From Rheum nobile (Eukaryota; Streptophyta; Magnoliopsida; Caryophyllales; Polygonaceae): a DNA stretch of 64,000 bases. Position 1 is the first letter of the stretch, and each line of letters starts with the position of its first letter. Position numbers and translations under genes: made by a program. The stretch spans positions 3,100,001 to 3,164,000 of the forward strand of contig WOAB01000040.1 of assembly GCA_027886185.1 (NCBI GenBank), written 5' to 3'. The notes under the pieces were generated by a model. The model saw nothing but the letters and a program-made list of their open reading frames with translations. It was not told the DNA's origin and did not search any database. This document shows positions 1-11,313 of the stretch, piece by piece.

Positions 1-2030
1 AATGGGGCCAAGGTAAAATCATAGGGTATGGAAATATTTAGGCCATGTGGTGCTAATCCAGGAAAAGAATTTCACAAAGAATAATACCAAACATAAATAC
101 TCACAAATTCAGCTTGCACCTCAATCCACATTACAACTTCTCATTCTTAACTTGAACAAATCTTCTTCTTCTTCTTCTTTTTTTTTTTTTAGCAGAAGGA
201 GGCACATAATAACCAGAATGATGTAATCTCTACAATCCACATACTAACCATCAACCAACAACATATGCATTTTATGCAATTCCCCCAAGCTTAGCTCATT
301 CACACACTAGCAAGATTCAATTCAATTCCCTGGATGGGTAAGATAAATATAGGCTCAGATTGCTTTTGTGGAGCTTCCAAAGAAAAGGCTTTAAGGCTCA
401 GATTTGCTTCAAGCAAAGGGAAAATATGTAAAAGGTAGTCAAGGAAAATATGGGCTCACAAAGAAAAACAATGTCTCAATCAAAATGTCATGCATAAAAG
501 TCTTAAAATGCAACCTCGAAGAGATATTCATGCAAGTTCTAGAGATAACAAACAAGGAGATTCACACAAGAAAATCAGAGGACTTATGCAATTGTAGTCC
601 AAGAAAGGCTAACATGCTCACCGGGACATTTTTGTCTAGAGTATTGGTCCTAACACATCTTAATCCAAGTCCACATCTCAAGTCCATTGTCATAAGTTTG
701 AATAATCATATCATGCTCATAATGTAATTGCAATTTCAATAGCTAAAACATATTAATAAGATTCACGAATCATATACCATTATAAAGACCCACAAAAGAT
801 TAAACATGGCATCATATCAAGCATCCATAATGTGACAATGCAATGCAAAATGAACTTAAGGGAAACTAACAATAACCTAGAGATGCAAACAAATGCAAAA
901 ACAAAGAAAAATCAAATAAAAATGCAACTAAATCTAGGATGAACTAATATGAACATGCAAGTCTACATGTGAATTCCTCCCCCAAGCTTAAATTCTACAT
1001 TGTCCCCAATATAGAAATAAAAGAAAGAGGAAACGAAACTCACCAAATTATCGGTCATTCAGGCGTCCACGGAGCGAAACAATGAGGAGATGGACTGCCT
1101 CTTCGGAGTAATCGGGAAGGTCATAAAAGTGTCTGTAACATTTGATCTAGGAGAAGACCTGTCCCAAAACAAACACAACAAAAAAAAAACAAGGAACAAC
1201 ATACCGACAAACACCGAATACTACAAGGACCGACACCGACCAAATCATCATACCAATATCCAAGCCCAAGCCAAATATAGCTCATTCAAATGCCAATAAT
1301 ATTAAGTTGTTCAAGAACAATTGGCAACAAGTTAACAATAGCATGAAAACCACAGTTTATGCACCAATTCAGACCAAGCAGGACAAACAAATCACATTCA
1401 ATAAGTCTGAAACACTAGTGACAAGCAATCAATTCAAACAACCCCTCAATTTCTACTTGCACGTCACTAATGATCCTCCTACCCACAAATGAAATTAAGC
1501 CAGTAAACAGAACTTCAGAATATATCAGCCCCCTTAAAAAAAATCCAGTCACGAGCTAATATACGAGTTAGGACATGGGGTAGGGTCCAAGGAGAATTAC
1601 CAATTGGCTCGGTGCGGGAGTGAGTCGGGCAGCGACCGGTGGAGCAGGGGCGGTGTGGCGAACAGGGGGCGTGGGTGGTGGGTCTCCGGTGGTGTCGCGG
1701 CTCGCGAGCAGGTCTGGAACTGGGCGGCGAACAGGGGTGCCGGAACTGGGTCGCGGATCCGTCTTCGTCTCGCCGGCGGTGGGCTGAGGATTCACCGGAG
1801 AATGGTGGTCGAAGAGAGATGAAGATGTGAAGGGAGAGAGATGAAGATGGGGGCAAAGATGAGGAAAAATGGAGGCGGGGTGAGAGCGAGACGAATTGGA
1901 GAGATAGAGGTGGAGGCGGAGTGGAGTAGTTGTTGTTCAGGGTAGGGCAAAGGGAAACAGAAAAGAGAACGAAGGGAAAAGAAGAGAAAGAAAAACGAAG
2001 ACCTGCTCGAATTTTTTTTTTCGGTTAGTG
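1..2030. other. Non-coding 3' part of the TR-GAG-like element
   Basis: No convincing gene is visible. The stretch holds a TTC microsatellite with poly-T near 162-191 and two copies of a cccccaagctta motif (about 273-284 and 980-991). On the minus strand this motif is purine-rich (taagcttggggg), the kind of sequence found at polypurine tracts. A GC-rich island at about 1590-1910 contrasts with the AT-rich surroundings. Its open frames are low-complexity (Arg, Pro, Ser) and look like translated leader sequence rather than protein. The interval lies downstream of the protease on the minus strand, where an autonomous element would carry reverse transcriptase. Confidence 0.5.
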
Positions 2031-2185
2031 GCACGGTTTGCAAACCGTGCCATTAACCGTGCTATTTTTTCGAGAGCAAATTCGAAGGTTAGGCACGGTT
2101 TGCTAACCGTTCTGATAACCGTGCGACTCTTTCGAATGCTTTTCTGGAGTCCTGCACGGTTTACAGACCGGGCTGCTTACCGTGC
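2031..2185. repeat. Three ~62-bp repeats, each with hairpin arms
   Basis: The motif gcacggtt starts at 2031, 2093 and 2154, a period of 61-62 bp. Each copy is followed by aaccg-type complements and closes with accgtgc. The first copy contains a perfect 20-bp palindrome (2031-2050). The other two have diverged but keep the pairing arms. The repeats lie just downstream of the protease in element orientation. Function is unknown; an RNA packaging or structural element of the retrotransposon is only a guess. Confidence 0.7.
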
Positions 2186-2304
2186 ACAACTCCAGAACCC
2201 GTTTTTATTGCGTTTTTTTTAAGGAAGAAAAACTTACCTCGGGTTGCCTCCCGAGCAACGCCTTGATTACTGTCCTTGGCTCGACAGAATGCTTGTGATC
2301 AATC

Positions 2305-2955
2305 TTAATCAAGCGTATCTCGCACCAGATGTGCGATCTTATCAATATAGCATAAGGAATGATCAACATCAATAGAATGCATAGAATTATCAGGAGGGTG
2401 CTTCTTAGTATCATTAATGCGATATTCTACCTTGTCCCCCTCAAATTCCATGGTCAGTGAATTACTACTCATATCTATCTTTGTGCTGGATCTTTTCATA
2501 AATGGTCTGCCTAACATAATAGAGGCTGCATGCTTAGCAGGTGGTATATCCAACACAAAGAAATCAGCAGGGAAAATCAATTTATCAACTTTAACCAACA
2601 CATCCTCAACAACCCCTCTCGGGGTAACAGAATAATTATTAGCTAGTTGAACAACGATCTGAGTATCCTGCAATGGCCCAAGTCCTAGAGATTCATACAT
2701 AGAAAAATGCAACACATTAATAGATGCACCTAAATCTAGCATAGCATTATCAAACATGGTATCACCTATATCACAAGGTATGCTAAACATGCCAGGATCA
2801 CTACACTTTATAGGCATTTGCTTTTGAAGCACAACAAACACATGCTCAGTTTCTTTAACATGCTTCTTGCTTTTCTCTTTTTGATTTCTCTTAATTGTAT
2901 CTAATTCTTGGAGAAACTTATTATATCGAGGAACACTTTTAATTGAATTAAGCAT
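2305..2955 (-). pseudogene. Retroelement aspartic protease (gypsy type)
   Basis: This open frame of about 216 codons carries a pepsin-like retroviral protease domain. Visible landmarks are the active-site variant DLGASINVL at about residues 76-84, a FFVLD strand, and the ILGRP-like motif IMLGRPFM at about residues 147-154. DLGAS in place of DTGAS is common in Athila-like plant gypsy proteases, so it need not mean loss of activity. The domain continues from the gag reading region upstream and would cut Gag. It ends without joining a reverse transcriptase. It is part of a decayed element and is not a host gene. Confidence 0.8.
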
Positions 2956-3026
2956 GGGAATATTTACCTCACAGTTTCTGAAAGTCTCAAATACCTATGT
3001 GTTGCACTCGAGCTGCCTTGTGTCCT

Positions 3027-4414
3027 TCAGCGCATTTGGAAAGGGTCGGGCTTGTACGAACTCAATGGAGGAAAGTTCGGACGAACATATGCATCCTCCC
3101 GATCTTTTGTCATGATGGCGCTCACATTAGCCTTCGATTTCAACTCCGTTTGTGATGGCAGTTTACCTGAATCCTTAGCCTCCAATTTTTTCACTGCCTC
3201 AGCGATCTGTCCAACATGCTTCTCCAGGTTTTGAATACTCGACTTGGTATCTTGCTGGAATTGCATCAAATTATTCTGCAGTGTGGTCACACCTTGTGCA
3301 AGGGTGCTCATGTTCTGTGCAAGAGCCTTGATCATGACTTCGTTAGACGTAGCAGAGTTTGAAGGTTGCTCCTGAGGTCTAGAGATTTGTTGCTGATGCT
3401 GCGGTGGAAGATGTTGATTTTGCTGATTCCCCCACCTCAAATTGGGATGATCTCTCCACCCAGGATTATAAGTGCTGGAGTAGGGATCATATCATTGTCG
3501 TTGAGGCCCATAATCTCCAACTACATTCACTTTCGCTGCAGGTTCATGCTTGCTTTTCATCATCCTAACCATTATCTCTTTCAATTCTTTCACTTCAGAC
3601 TGTAGAGATGGTGATGATGACTCTACAGCGTGTACTGAGCGAGTTGATGATTTCCTGCTGAATTGTCTTGAGCCCTTAGACAGCTCAGACAACATCTCAA
3701 ACGCAGCTTGCGTAGTCAGATTGAGGATATTACCGCTGCAGGCTGCATTCACCATCCTGCACTCATCATCCAGAAGTCCTCCATACATGTATAAAATGAG
3801 ATCTTGATCAGAATAACCGTGGTATGGGCAACTCGAGCACATCCTCTTGAATCTCTCGTAGTACTCATACAAAGTTTCGTCAGCCTGTTGCTCAATGTTG
3901 CTAATGCTCCTCTTCAGGCTGTTGAGCTTTGTAGCAGGAAAGTACTTCTCTAGAAAGGCCTTCTTCATCTTAGCTCATGTATCAATGCTCCCTGGTGCTA
4001 AGTAATAAAACCAGTCATTAGCCGAATCCTTTAGAGAGAAAGGAAAGGCCCTCAGCTTGATCTGGTCTTCAGTTACTCCTCTGGGCTTCATGCTAGTACA
4101 GACTGCATGGAACTCCGACAGGTGCTTATTAGGGTCTTCACCACTCATCCATGGAAGTGAGGGAGTAAGTGGATCAACCCTGACTTGAGCTCAAAGTTTA
4201 CGCCATCAGCCAGCTCAGGAAACTGCACAGCCAGTGGTTGCTGTTGCAGATTAGGGGCAGTCAGCTGCCTCAACGTGCGTGCTTCGTCTGCCATCTCAAA
4301 AATTGGGTTGTCAAAAACCAAAGATTTGTTTACTCTGCGGCTCTGGGAGAGCGTTCTCTCAATTTCTGGATCCAAAGCTAAGAGTGGAGAGTCAGTATCA
4401 CGGGTGTGGACCAT
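3027..4414 (-). pseudogene. Gag of the TR-GAG-like gypsy element
   Basis: This is a capsid-like retrotransposon gag, which would package element RNA in cytoplasmic particles. A start at about 4414 lies 60 bases after the primer-binding site. It leads into an N-terminal LDPEIERTL motif and then FELKSGLIHLLPHFHG (about 4190-4145). The central block has DPNKHLSEFHAVCTSMKP and LRAFPFSLKDSANDWFYYL (about 4140-4000), followed by AFLEKYFPATK and DETLYEYYERFKRMCSSCP (3968-3800). A Gln-rich tail follows (3440-3100). Breaks are a one-base frameshift near 4145, a stop where the family has Trp (TGG to TGA, about 3978) and a further stop near 3492. I see no CCHC zinc knuckle. Confidence 0.8.
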
Positions 4415-4474
4415 AAGATAGGTCCACACAAAGATTAGCACACAAACACACACAGAGAAAAATTAAAACTTGCC

Positions 4475-4492
4475 TCCCCGGCAACGGCGCCA
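4475..4492 (-). other. Primer-binding site, tRNA-Asp type
   Basis: The plus strand reads ccccggcaacggcgcca, the 3' end of plant tRNA-Asp(GTC) including CCA, so the minus-strand element has the complementary primer site. It sits 4 bases from the LTR end at 4497, the expected spacing. This fixes the orientation of the element and the inner boundary of its LTR. Confidence 0.88.
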
Positions 4493-4496
4493 AATT

Positions 4497-6176
4497 TGAT
4501 AATGCGTTGTCGTAATACCTAAACAAAATAATCCTAAACAAACCTAAACTAGTAGCAAAGGTAAGCAAGGGTCGAATCCCACAGGGAGGAAGTAATCTTT
4601 CAGAGTGCAAAGTCGTATGTCAAAGGTAACAAAGGGGGGTTTTGAGTTGATTGGTTGTAAACAAATAAACAAAGGAAACAAAAGCAAAGAGTTTGTAATC
4701 AATTAGGGAAAAACACTTAGCCAAACAAATATCCACCATTCATTTAATTGGTTGATCCTTGATTCTCTCTAATTTCTTCCTATGAATGTTCCTATTCTTT
4801 TTCATGAGTTATAAACAAGACAAACAGACCTTGAGAATACTAACTATTAAATAACCATGAAAACCTCACAATTCAATTCAACAGCAGCAATGAGCACAGG
4901 AATTTAGATAGATACATGCAAGAGTAGAAAACAGTCATACTATTGCATGCAATTAATTCTCTCTACAATAAACTAGTCTCAAACAATTCTTAGAGTATTG
5001 CAGTTGCTACACATGAATTAGGTAACTCAAACAGTAATTACCAAACCCTAGCAATAGATAATTACCAATAACAACTAGTTGCGTCTAACAAGCGAAATCA
5101 ATAATAATCAATGAGATGAAGCACAAGAGAATCAATACATTCAAAGGAAAAGAAATAGAATTAGAATCTCACAACCGTATATCAATTGAAGGCTTCAATC
5201 GTCGGACTAAGCAATGAAAATTAGTTCTTCATAGGTCTGTAGCAAAAACTCTAAAACTAGAACGAATGAACGATCCTTCTCAACTGGTTAACAAAAAGTA
5301 TTTTAACCTAGTTCTCCAAGTGGGTAAAAATAATAGAATAATCATAAAATAATAACAACATTCAAGAAAAACCTCGGCATGCACATTCTCGGCCTCCACA
5401 TATTAGCTTCTTCACGGCCCAACTCAAGCATACTCTCTCGCTCGGCCCATGTTGTCATCAACTCCGTTTCAGCTTCAATTGGCACGGGGCGTTTCTTCAT
5501 GGTGGGCTTTTCTCAATCGGGTCATCACTTCTTGTTATGGATCATGGGCTTCAAGCTTTCTTCATTTAATATTGGTTGGTTCGTTTAATTAACTTAATGG
5601 CCCACTTATCAGCTCACGCAATCAGCCATTTAAATCCCGTGACTAAGTCCATAAATCCGCTAAACTCGGTAAAATACCTGAAATGCCATAAAACTTGCGT
5701 AGACATCGAAATCCAATAAAACTACAAAACAAACTAAATACGAGAAATATGCATATGCAAACGACCTAATTTATGCCTAAATGCATGTCCTAAACATGTA
5801 TGAAATGAATGCTATCAAAATGCGTTAACGGAATCGATGCGCCAGGATAGTTCGACTAGAAACGCAAGGATTGTTGACGTCAGGGCCCGAGTTTACAGGA
5901 GATTACTCGACTGGAAAACAAGCTCTGTTTCGACGTGGTTGAAAATGAAGACAAAAGAGAGTATTTATACTAGAGAGTTTACCTAATGGGCCATACTCTC
6001 TAGTTACTAATTCTAGCGGCCCATTTAACATAAATGGCAACCACCCAGAAATAGCAGCTACTAAAAATAGAAATACTGTTCATAAAATGTGCTAAGCAAT
6101 TAATGTCTCGATCGTACTGGATGTAACTGTAGGGGAGTCTCAAGGCGGATGTGATAAGGACGGCATGGTCACATCA
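4497..6176 (-). repeat. 5' LTR of the TR-GAG-like element
   Basis: The inner boundary is firm: on the plus strand the LTR starts TGAT at 4497, directly after the primer site. The outer boundary is an estimate. The best CA end is at 6176 (cacatca), which pairs as TGAT...ATCA, but 6141 is also possible. A TATA-like box on the minus strand at 5961-5970 places the promoter inside the LTR. No coding sequence of note occurs in it. Confidence 0.6.
5961..5970 (-). promoter_or_regulatory. Putative LTR TATA box
   Basis: The minus strand reads gtataaatac, a good plant TATA match, about 1.46 kb upstream of the primer-binding site and inside the LTR. It would start transcription towards gag. It is inferred from sequence and position only. 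Confidence 0.45.
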
Positions 6177-6419
6177 AGTTCCCTCCAAAAAGGTCATTTT
6201 TTCCTCATTTTATGTCTTTTTTAATGGTAACACTAAAAGTAAGGGAAACTTAATAGTTAAACAATGTTCATTCATTTTCACTCCCTCAAGGCAGGCATTA
6301 TTCCTTCTGTTTGAATTTAATCCCACCACATACTTGAATACCTATCTTATTCTCTCGAAACTTACTCTTCATCTTGCTAAGTTCCGTCTGGGGTTCCAAA
6401 ACCAGAGGGAATCAGACGA

Positions 6420-9400
6420 CTTTGCAATGGGTGAGTTGTCTCTTACATAAACAGAAACATTATGAATAAAAAACTGTCGTTCTTGTTTGTTTTCTTAGCT
6501 TAACATTTTGTAACTAAGTATTTTGATATTTGTTTAGGTGGAACAAGCTATGTGATGACTTTGATTAGTGGGGGAGATTGGTCTAAGACTGGTTTCTATG
6601 AAGGCAGTAAAAAGGCGCAAGGTATCCTTGTCTCAGATGCTATAAGATATGAGGAATTGAAGAAGAATTTTTTTGAAAAGGTATATATAGATTCTGAAAT
6701 GTATCAACTAAATTTGAGATACATTGCACCACAGAGCAAGGGAAATATACCACCATTGGATGTTAATGATGAGGATGATCTTGCTACTTTCAAGTATCTT
6801 AATATGAAATGTTGTGAAGATAGTGTATGGCCAATATCACTGTATGCAAGCTCGACATTGAAGGGTGGAAAAAATCTGTATTCTAAGTTTTTTGGGAACG
6901 TAGGAAACAGTGGTGCATCACCAAATGAAATTGATGGTACTATGAGCTCACCCCCACAGCCAACACATGCAACATAGCCTGGTACAGAACAAAGGGTTAG
7001 TAGAAGCCTGAAAAATCCGATGGTGGGAAATCCGTTGAATAATGACAGAAGTATCGATGAAATTATAGACGATGATATTGCTGAGGATGAGGAGGCAATG
7101 GGAGAGGACATGCTGTATGACAGGAGAAGGGATGCAATGGGAACATCGATGTTGGGTGACTTGGAGCGGAAAAGGAAGACCCCAGAAAATGTTAGAAAAT
7201 GGTTTTGCAAGAAATCAAGGCCACAAACAGCAACCCCTAAAGATGTCGTGTGGTTGAGTAGCGATGATGAAAACATTGATTTATGTGGGAGCATTGAGAG
7301 CGATGAAGATGTGAAGGTGTTTACAAGCAAGCACAAGGGCCGTGACCTCGTTGTACTTGGTGACGATGATGCCAGAGATGGAACCTCATCTGATGGGGAT
7401 GAATATATGGATACCGAATTTGTGAAAGAGTTAGATATGGCAGAAGAGAATTATCGTCGTCGCTTTTGCATGCAAGCAGGAGAAAAGAATGATCATGATG
7501 ATGAAGATAAAGATGATGAATGTGAGTATTTCGATGCAGATGTCGAGGATGGTCAGGCAAAGAATGTGGAAATTAAAGTTGGAGCCACATTTTGCACGAA
7601 GAAAGAGTTAAAAGATGTGTTAAATGAAAAGGCTTTCAAAGGTTTTGTCGAGCTTTCTGTGAAGAGGTCTGACAAAAAGAGATATACAGTGCAATGTGTT
7701 GACAAGAAATGCACATTTCATTGCTCAGCGGGGGTGAAAACCAGCACGGGTAGTTTGTTTCAGGCTAAGAAGTATAATGGAACTCATAGTTGCACACTTC
7801 GGTATCGACACAACCACGACAAACATGCAAATGTATCCATGATTGCTGAAAAGATACTTGGAAGGTAAAGGAATTTTGTTGGATGCATATTTTATTTTAT
7901 TTGATATATGATGGTTTATTGATGAAATGTGAATTTTATAGGTTTGAAGGTCGTAAGCAATCCCCCAGAGCTAGAGAAATTCAGAGTGTTATGAAACAAG
8001 CTGGCATAAATGTCAGTTATGCCAAGGCGAATCGGGCTTGATTGAGTGCAGAGGTCATAGTTAGAGGCAACCCTCAGGCAAGTTACTCCGAACTCAACTC
8101 CTGGCTGTACATGCTGAAACAACTGAACCCTGGAACGCATACAGCTATTCAAATCGATTCTCAACATCATTTTAAGTACTGCTTTTGGGCGGTTGGTGCT
8201 TGGATGAAGGGACTATCGCATCTTAGAAAGGTATGTTTGTTAACATATATATGCACTGAAGCATTGTATGACAGGATAGAACTCTATGACATGATAGATT
8301 TGTATGCACTGAAGCATTGTATGACAGGATAGAACTCTATGACATGATAGATTTGTATGACATGATAGCATTGTATGACAGGATAGCATTGTATGACAGG
8401 ATATATTTATGTTTGGATTACATACTGTGTAAATACTTTGTACATCAATGACAGGATGACTGACTGACAGGATGTATATGTGTACTATGACAGGTGATAT
8501 ATGTGGATGGAACATTTTTAACAGGAAGATACTGTGGCCATCTCATACTAGCTACTGCCCAGGATGGAAACAAAGGCATTTACCCTCTAGCTTTTGCTAT
8601 TGTTGATAGTGAGAATAATGCTTCCTGGTCTTTTTTCTTCAAGGAGTTGAAAGTTGTTGGCTTAGATGATGCAGAAGAAGTAGTGTTTGTTTCAGATTGG
8701 CATAAGAGCATTCAGAACGGATTGAGAAAACACTACACCTTGGCAGGCCATGGTTTCTGTATCTTTCACATTTACCAAAACTTCAAGGCCAAATTCGAGA
8801 GAAAAGATCTACTGGGACAGTGGAACAAGGTAGCCAAGGCTTACACAGTGTCTGAGTATTAGAAGGAGTTAAAAAAGCTGGAAAAGGATTCGAAAGTGGT
8901 TGTGAAATATGTTCTAAGTGCTGATCTATCTACTTGGTCAAGGGCACATTTCCCTGCGAACAGGTACAACATAATGACCACAAACAATGCTGAATCCTTA
9001 AATGGGTTGTTCAAGGAGGAGCGTGGGTGGCCTATCATTGCACTATTTGATGGTATTTTAGAAACATTTGCAGCATGGTTTTGTAAACGTAGGGAGAAGG
9101 CAGACAAGTGGGGTGAGATTATTACGAAAAGAACTGTTGAGCTAATTGACTTTAGGTACGAGGAATGTTTAACTATGCCGGTTGTGAGGCTTAGCCACTC
9201 AGAAGGCCATGTTATCGATGGAAATAAGAAGTTTGAAGTAGATCTTGACGCTATGACGTGCCAATGCAAGATATTCCAAACTGACAGGATTCCATGCACA
9301 CATGCCCTAGATGTAGCAAAGGATAGGGGAATTGATCCTAGTACTTTGGTGAGTCCATTTTATAGGAATGAAACGATTAAGAAAGCTTACAAGGAGACAA

Positions 9401-9639
9401 TTCACCTTCTTCCACCAGTCACAGATTGGCATGTTCCTTTATCAGTAGCGAGTTATGCTTGTGCTCCACCTCCTGTGACAATGGGCGTTGGAAGGCCAAA
9501 GTTTAAGAGGTTTAAGGGCCATTGGGAAATGAGTCATGCACTACGTTGTGCAACTTGCGGGATGAGAGGACATACCTCAACTCTTTTCCACCTACCTCAT
9601 ACCAAGACTCTCACTTCTTCTTTGTTTTCAGTTGTTTGA
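6420..9639 (+). pseudogene. MULE (MuDR-type) transposase, broken
   Basis: A DDE transposase with introns. Exon blocks lie at about 6540-7868, 7943-8231 and 8495-9639; the splice sites at 7867, 7942, 8231 and 8494 fit GT-AG. The order is an N-terminal region, an acidic linker (7020-7560), a MuDR DNA-binding domain with CxxxxCxFHC (about 7560-7830) and the catalytic core starting YVDGTFLTGRYCGHL (8497). The second Asp is in FVSDWHKSIQNGL (about 8690), and the Glu is in TTNNAESLNGLF (about 8980). A SWIM zinc finger CQCKIF...PCTHAL (about 9262-9312) and a CxxCGxxGHT knuckle (about 9551) follow. In-frame stops at 6975, 8039 and 8860 disable it. Confidence 0.85.
8258..8402 (+). repeat. Minisatellite tgtatgacaggatag in a MULE intron
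   Basis: Several imperfect copies of a 14-30 bp unit around gcattgtatgacaggatag, with variants tatgacatgatag, are stacked in the transposase intron just before the catalytic exon. Looser copies continue to about 8490. It appears to be replication-slippage sequence and leaves the splice sites untouched. Confidence 0.7.
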
Positions 9640-10515
9640 AAAGAACTGCATGCAATGTCTGTGAAGAAAAAGATACATGCTGGAACATCCTCATTATATT
9701 GCCAAACGGGCCATCCAATATACGTTGCCAATCAGCAGGTGTGATACTGTTCTCAATATCACAAATAAACTGTATCCTACATTTTATGTTCACTCTTCCA
9801 TAAAATGCTTCACCTCTGTAATAATTGTACATAACCTGCAAATAACGAGAACAATTAAACCATAAGGACACCCAGCGATCGTTGACAGGATCATCATCTA
9901 TACAAATAAACAAACCCTAATTTGGATACTGAAGGAAACAATTTCACAAGATTGCCAGGATTTGGAAATTAGAAAACTTACATTTTTTTTGAAAGTCATT
10001 GGTTCCTCCTTGCCTTTACCCTTCTTCAATTTCACAGACTCTTTCTTCTTCACCTCATTCACCAGACTGGCCTTCACAACCTTGGCTGGTTCCTCCTTCT
10101 TCCATTTATCCTTCTTCAATTTCACAGATTATTTCTTCTTCGCTTCCTTCAGAGTACTGTCCTTCACAGCCTTCGTTGGTTCCTCCTTTGCCGGACTTGA
10201 ATTGGGTAAATCCTCCGCTGGTTTAGGTTTTACACATTTTTTCTTTACAACCTTCCCCGCCTTCGCCGGACTGGCTTTACCTTTTTTCTCCTTCACTACC
10301 GCCTTCGTCGGACTGGTTTTACCTAATTTCTCCTTCAATGGAGCCTTCTTCGGATTGGGTTTCACAGCTTTGTTCTTCCCTGCGTATGCCGGAATCGCAT
10401 TCTCGCCCTTTTTCTTCTTCACTTCCTTCGTCAGAGTCTCTTCCCTAGCCTTTTTCTTATTCTGATTTTGCCCCTCATCGTCTTTCCTCTTCCTTTTATC
10501 GTCTCTTAGCTTCAT
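9611..10515 (-). pseudogene. Lysine-rich protein with DUF1985-like tail (MULE second gene?)
   Basis: On the minus strand a Lys/Pro/Ala-rich, basic, disordered N-terminal half (10515-about 9985, many KKK and SPAK repeats) is interrupted by a stop at about 10129 but stays in one frame beyond it. A GT-AG intron (about 9983-9926) seems to lead to the segment 9913-9611. There DWQRILDGPFGNIMRM and SSQTLHAVLFKQL resemble the start of plant DUF1985 domains, which often accompany Ulp1-like proteases in MULEs. The DUF1985 call is a resemblance read by eye and is tentative. The gene ends where the transposase gene ends, so the two overlap tail to tail. No Ulp1 catalytic motif is present. Confidence 0.4.
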
Positions 10516-11180
10516 TTCTAGGGTTTTCAGACATAATCAAATAAGGGAAAACAACAAGCAATGATGAAGAAACATTCAGTTGCAACAATGGCGGAAACTG
10601 TATTAAATAAGCTTGAGCAGTTTGAGGATTTTGAAGAACATGCACTGCTTTGATTGCATTTTCTAGAGGAAAGAAAATGAAGATGTAGATTAATGGAGGA
10701 AGTTAATGGGTTCTTTGTTTTAGATTTTAATTTGTTTGTTTTTTTCAAAAGTAACTGACACAAGTTATATCATTTTACCCCTTTTCAACAATTCAAAATT
10801 ATAATCCTAAATTATTATTTTATTATTTTGTTTATAATATAAAATTCTCAGTCAATTGAAAGAAAAGATTTAATGAAATTACATTTTATCTTTTTCGGAA
10901 ATTCAACTGAGGGGTAAAATGGGGACAAAAAATCAAAATGGGTAGTTTTTGCTAATACCTCCCCAGAATGGGTAGTTTTGTAATATGCAAGTCAAAAATG
11001 CATTTTTTTGTAAATTATCGTGATGGTATTCTAAGATAAAGTAATTGATGTTCCTGAACATGTCTTTTGGTTTGGTCTACTACTGAAATTGGTTTGGGTG
11101 TGGTAATTGTTGTTCTTGCATTCTAATGTGCTTTGATGGTGATCTTTGGTTGGGTTTCAATATGAAAATGGAATATGATC
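10516..11180. other. Non-coding, probable MULE terminal region
   Basis: AT-rich sequence without a gene. It contains a local inverted repeat (ttttacccc near 10775 against ggggtaaaa near 10911) and two copies of aatgggtagtttt (about 10938 and 10967), a style seen at MULE ends. No host gene signal is visible. Confidence 0.4.
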
Positions 11181-11313
11181 AAGCATAAGAGGAGTTTCAA
11201 GGCTGAAAGTGTGCCTGGTCCAAGGGAGTTCACCTACAAGGAGCTCAAATTGGCCACTAAAGGCTTCAACTCTATTCAGAGTATCAGTCGTTGTGCCTTT
11301 GGAATTGTTTAAA
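11181..11313 (+). pseudogene. Lectin-receptor-kinase fragment
   Basis: One frame reads about 43 residues including GPREFTYKELKLATKGFN and AFGIV, then a stop. This matches the juxtamembrane and glycine-loop start of L-type lectin receptor kinases, where the expected loop is GxGAFGxVYK. Here the first loop glycines are replaced (SRCAFGIV) and the frame ends at TAA. The rest of the kinase is absent, so this is an isolated relic, either a captured piece or a truncated duplicate. Confidence 0.6.

Larger units (their letters stand above)
1..6176 (-). mobile_element. Partial gag-protease-only Ty3/gypsy element (TR-GAG-like)
   Basis: Reading on the minus strand, the order is LTR (about 6176-4497), tRNA-Asp primer-binding site (4475-4492), gag (4414-3027), aspartic protease (2955-2305), then more than 2 kb of sequence with no reverse transcriptase, RNase H or integrase. 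The far LTR lies left of the window, so length and target duplication cannot be judged. Gag and protease without pol fits the non-autonomous TR-GAG class described in plants, which would need enzymes from a related autonomous element. Gag has a frameshift and an in-frame stop, so this copy is dead. The left end is open and the right boundary is approximate. Confidence 0.75.
6177..10990 (+). mobile_element. Decayed Mutator-like element (MULE)
   Basis: This region holds a MuDR-type transposase on the plus strand (6420-9639) and, converging on it, a lysine-rich gene on the minus strand (10515-9611). The two-gene convergent layout recalls MuDR-like and KI/VANDAL-like MULEs. I could not match terminal inverted repeats or a 9-bp target duplication, so both limits are estimates. 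They are set by the neighbouring LTR on the left and by simple T/A-rich, gggtag-containing sequence on the right. Several nonsense codons in the transposase show that it is no longer autonomous. Confidence 0.6.

Noticed and set aside
1515..2043. Arg/Pro/Ser-rich ORFs on both strands
   Set aside because: Low complexity, overlapping in several frames, within the non-coding tail of the retroelement.
4471..4492. A tRNA-Asp gene
   Set aside because: Only the last 17 bases of tRNA-Asp are matched, at the exact position of a primer-binding site next to an LTR.
8240..8515. Cys/His-rich minus-strand ORF
   Set aside because: It is a translation of the tatgacaggatag minisatellite.
6420..9639. Domesticated FHY3/FAR1-type transcription factor
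   Set aside because: Three in-frame stops, a neighbouring convergent MULE gene and no single long frame point to a transposon relic.
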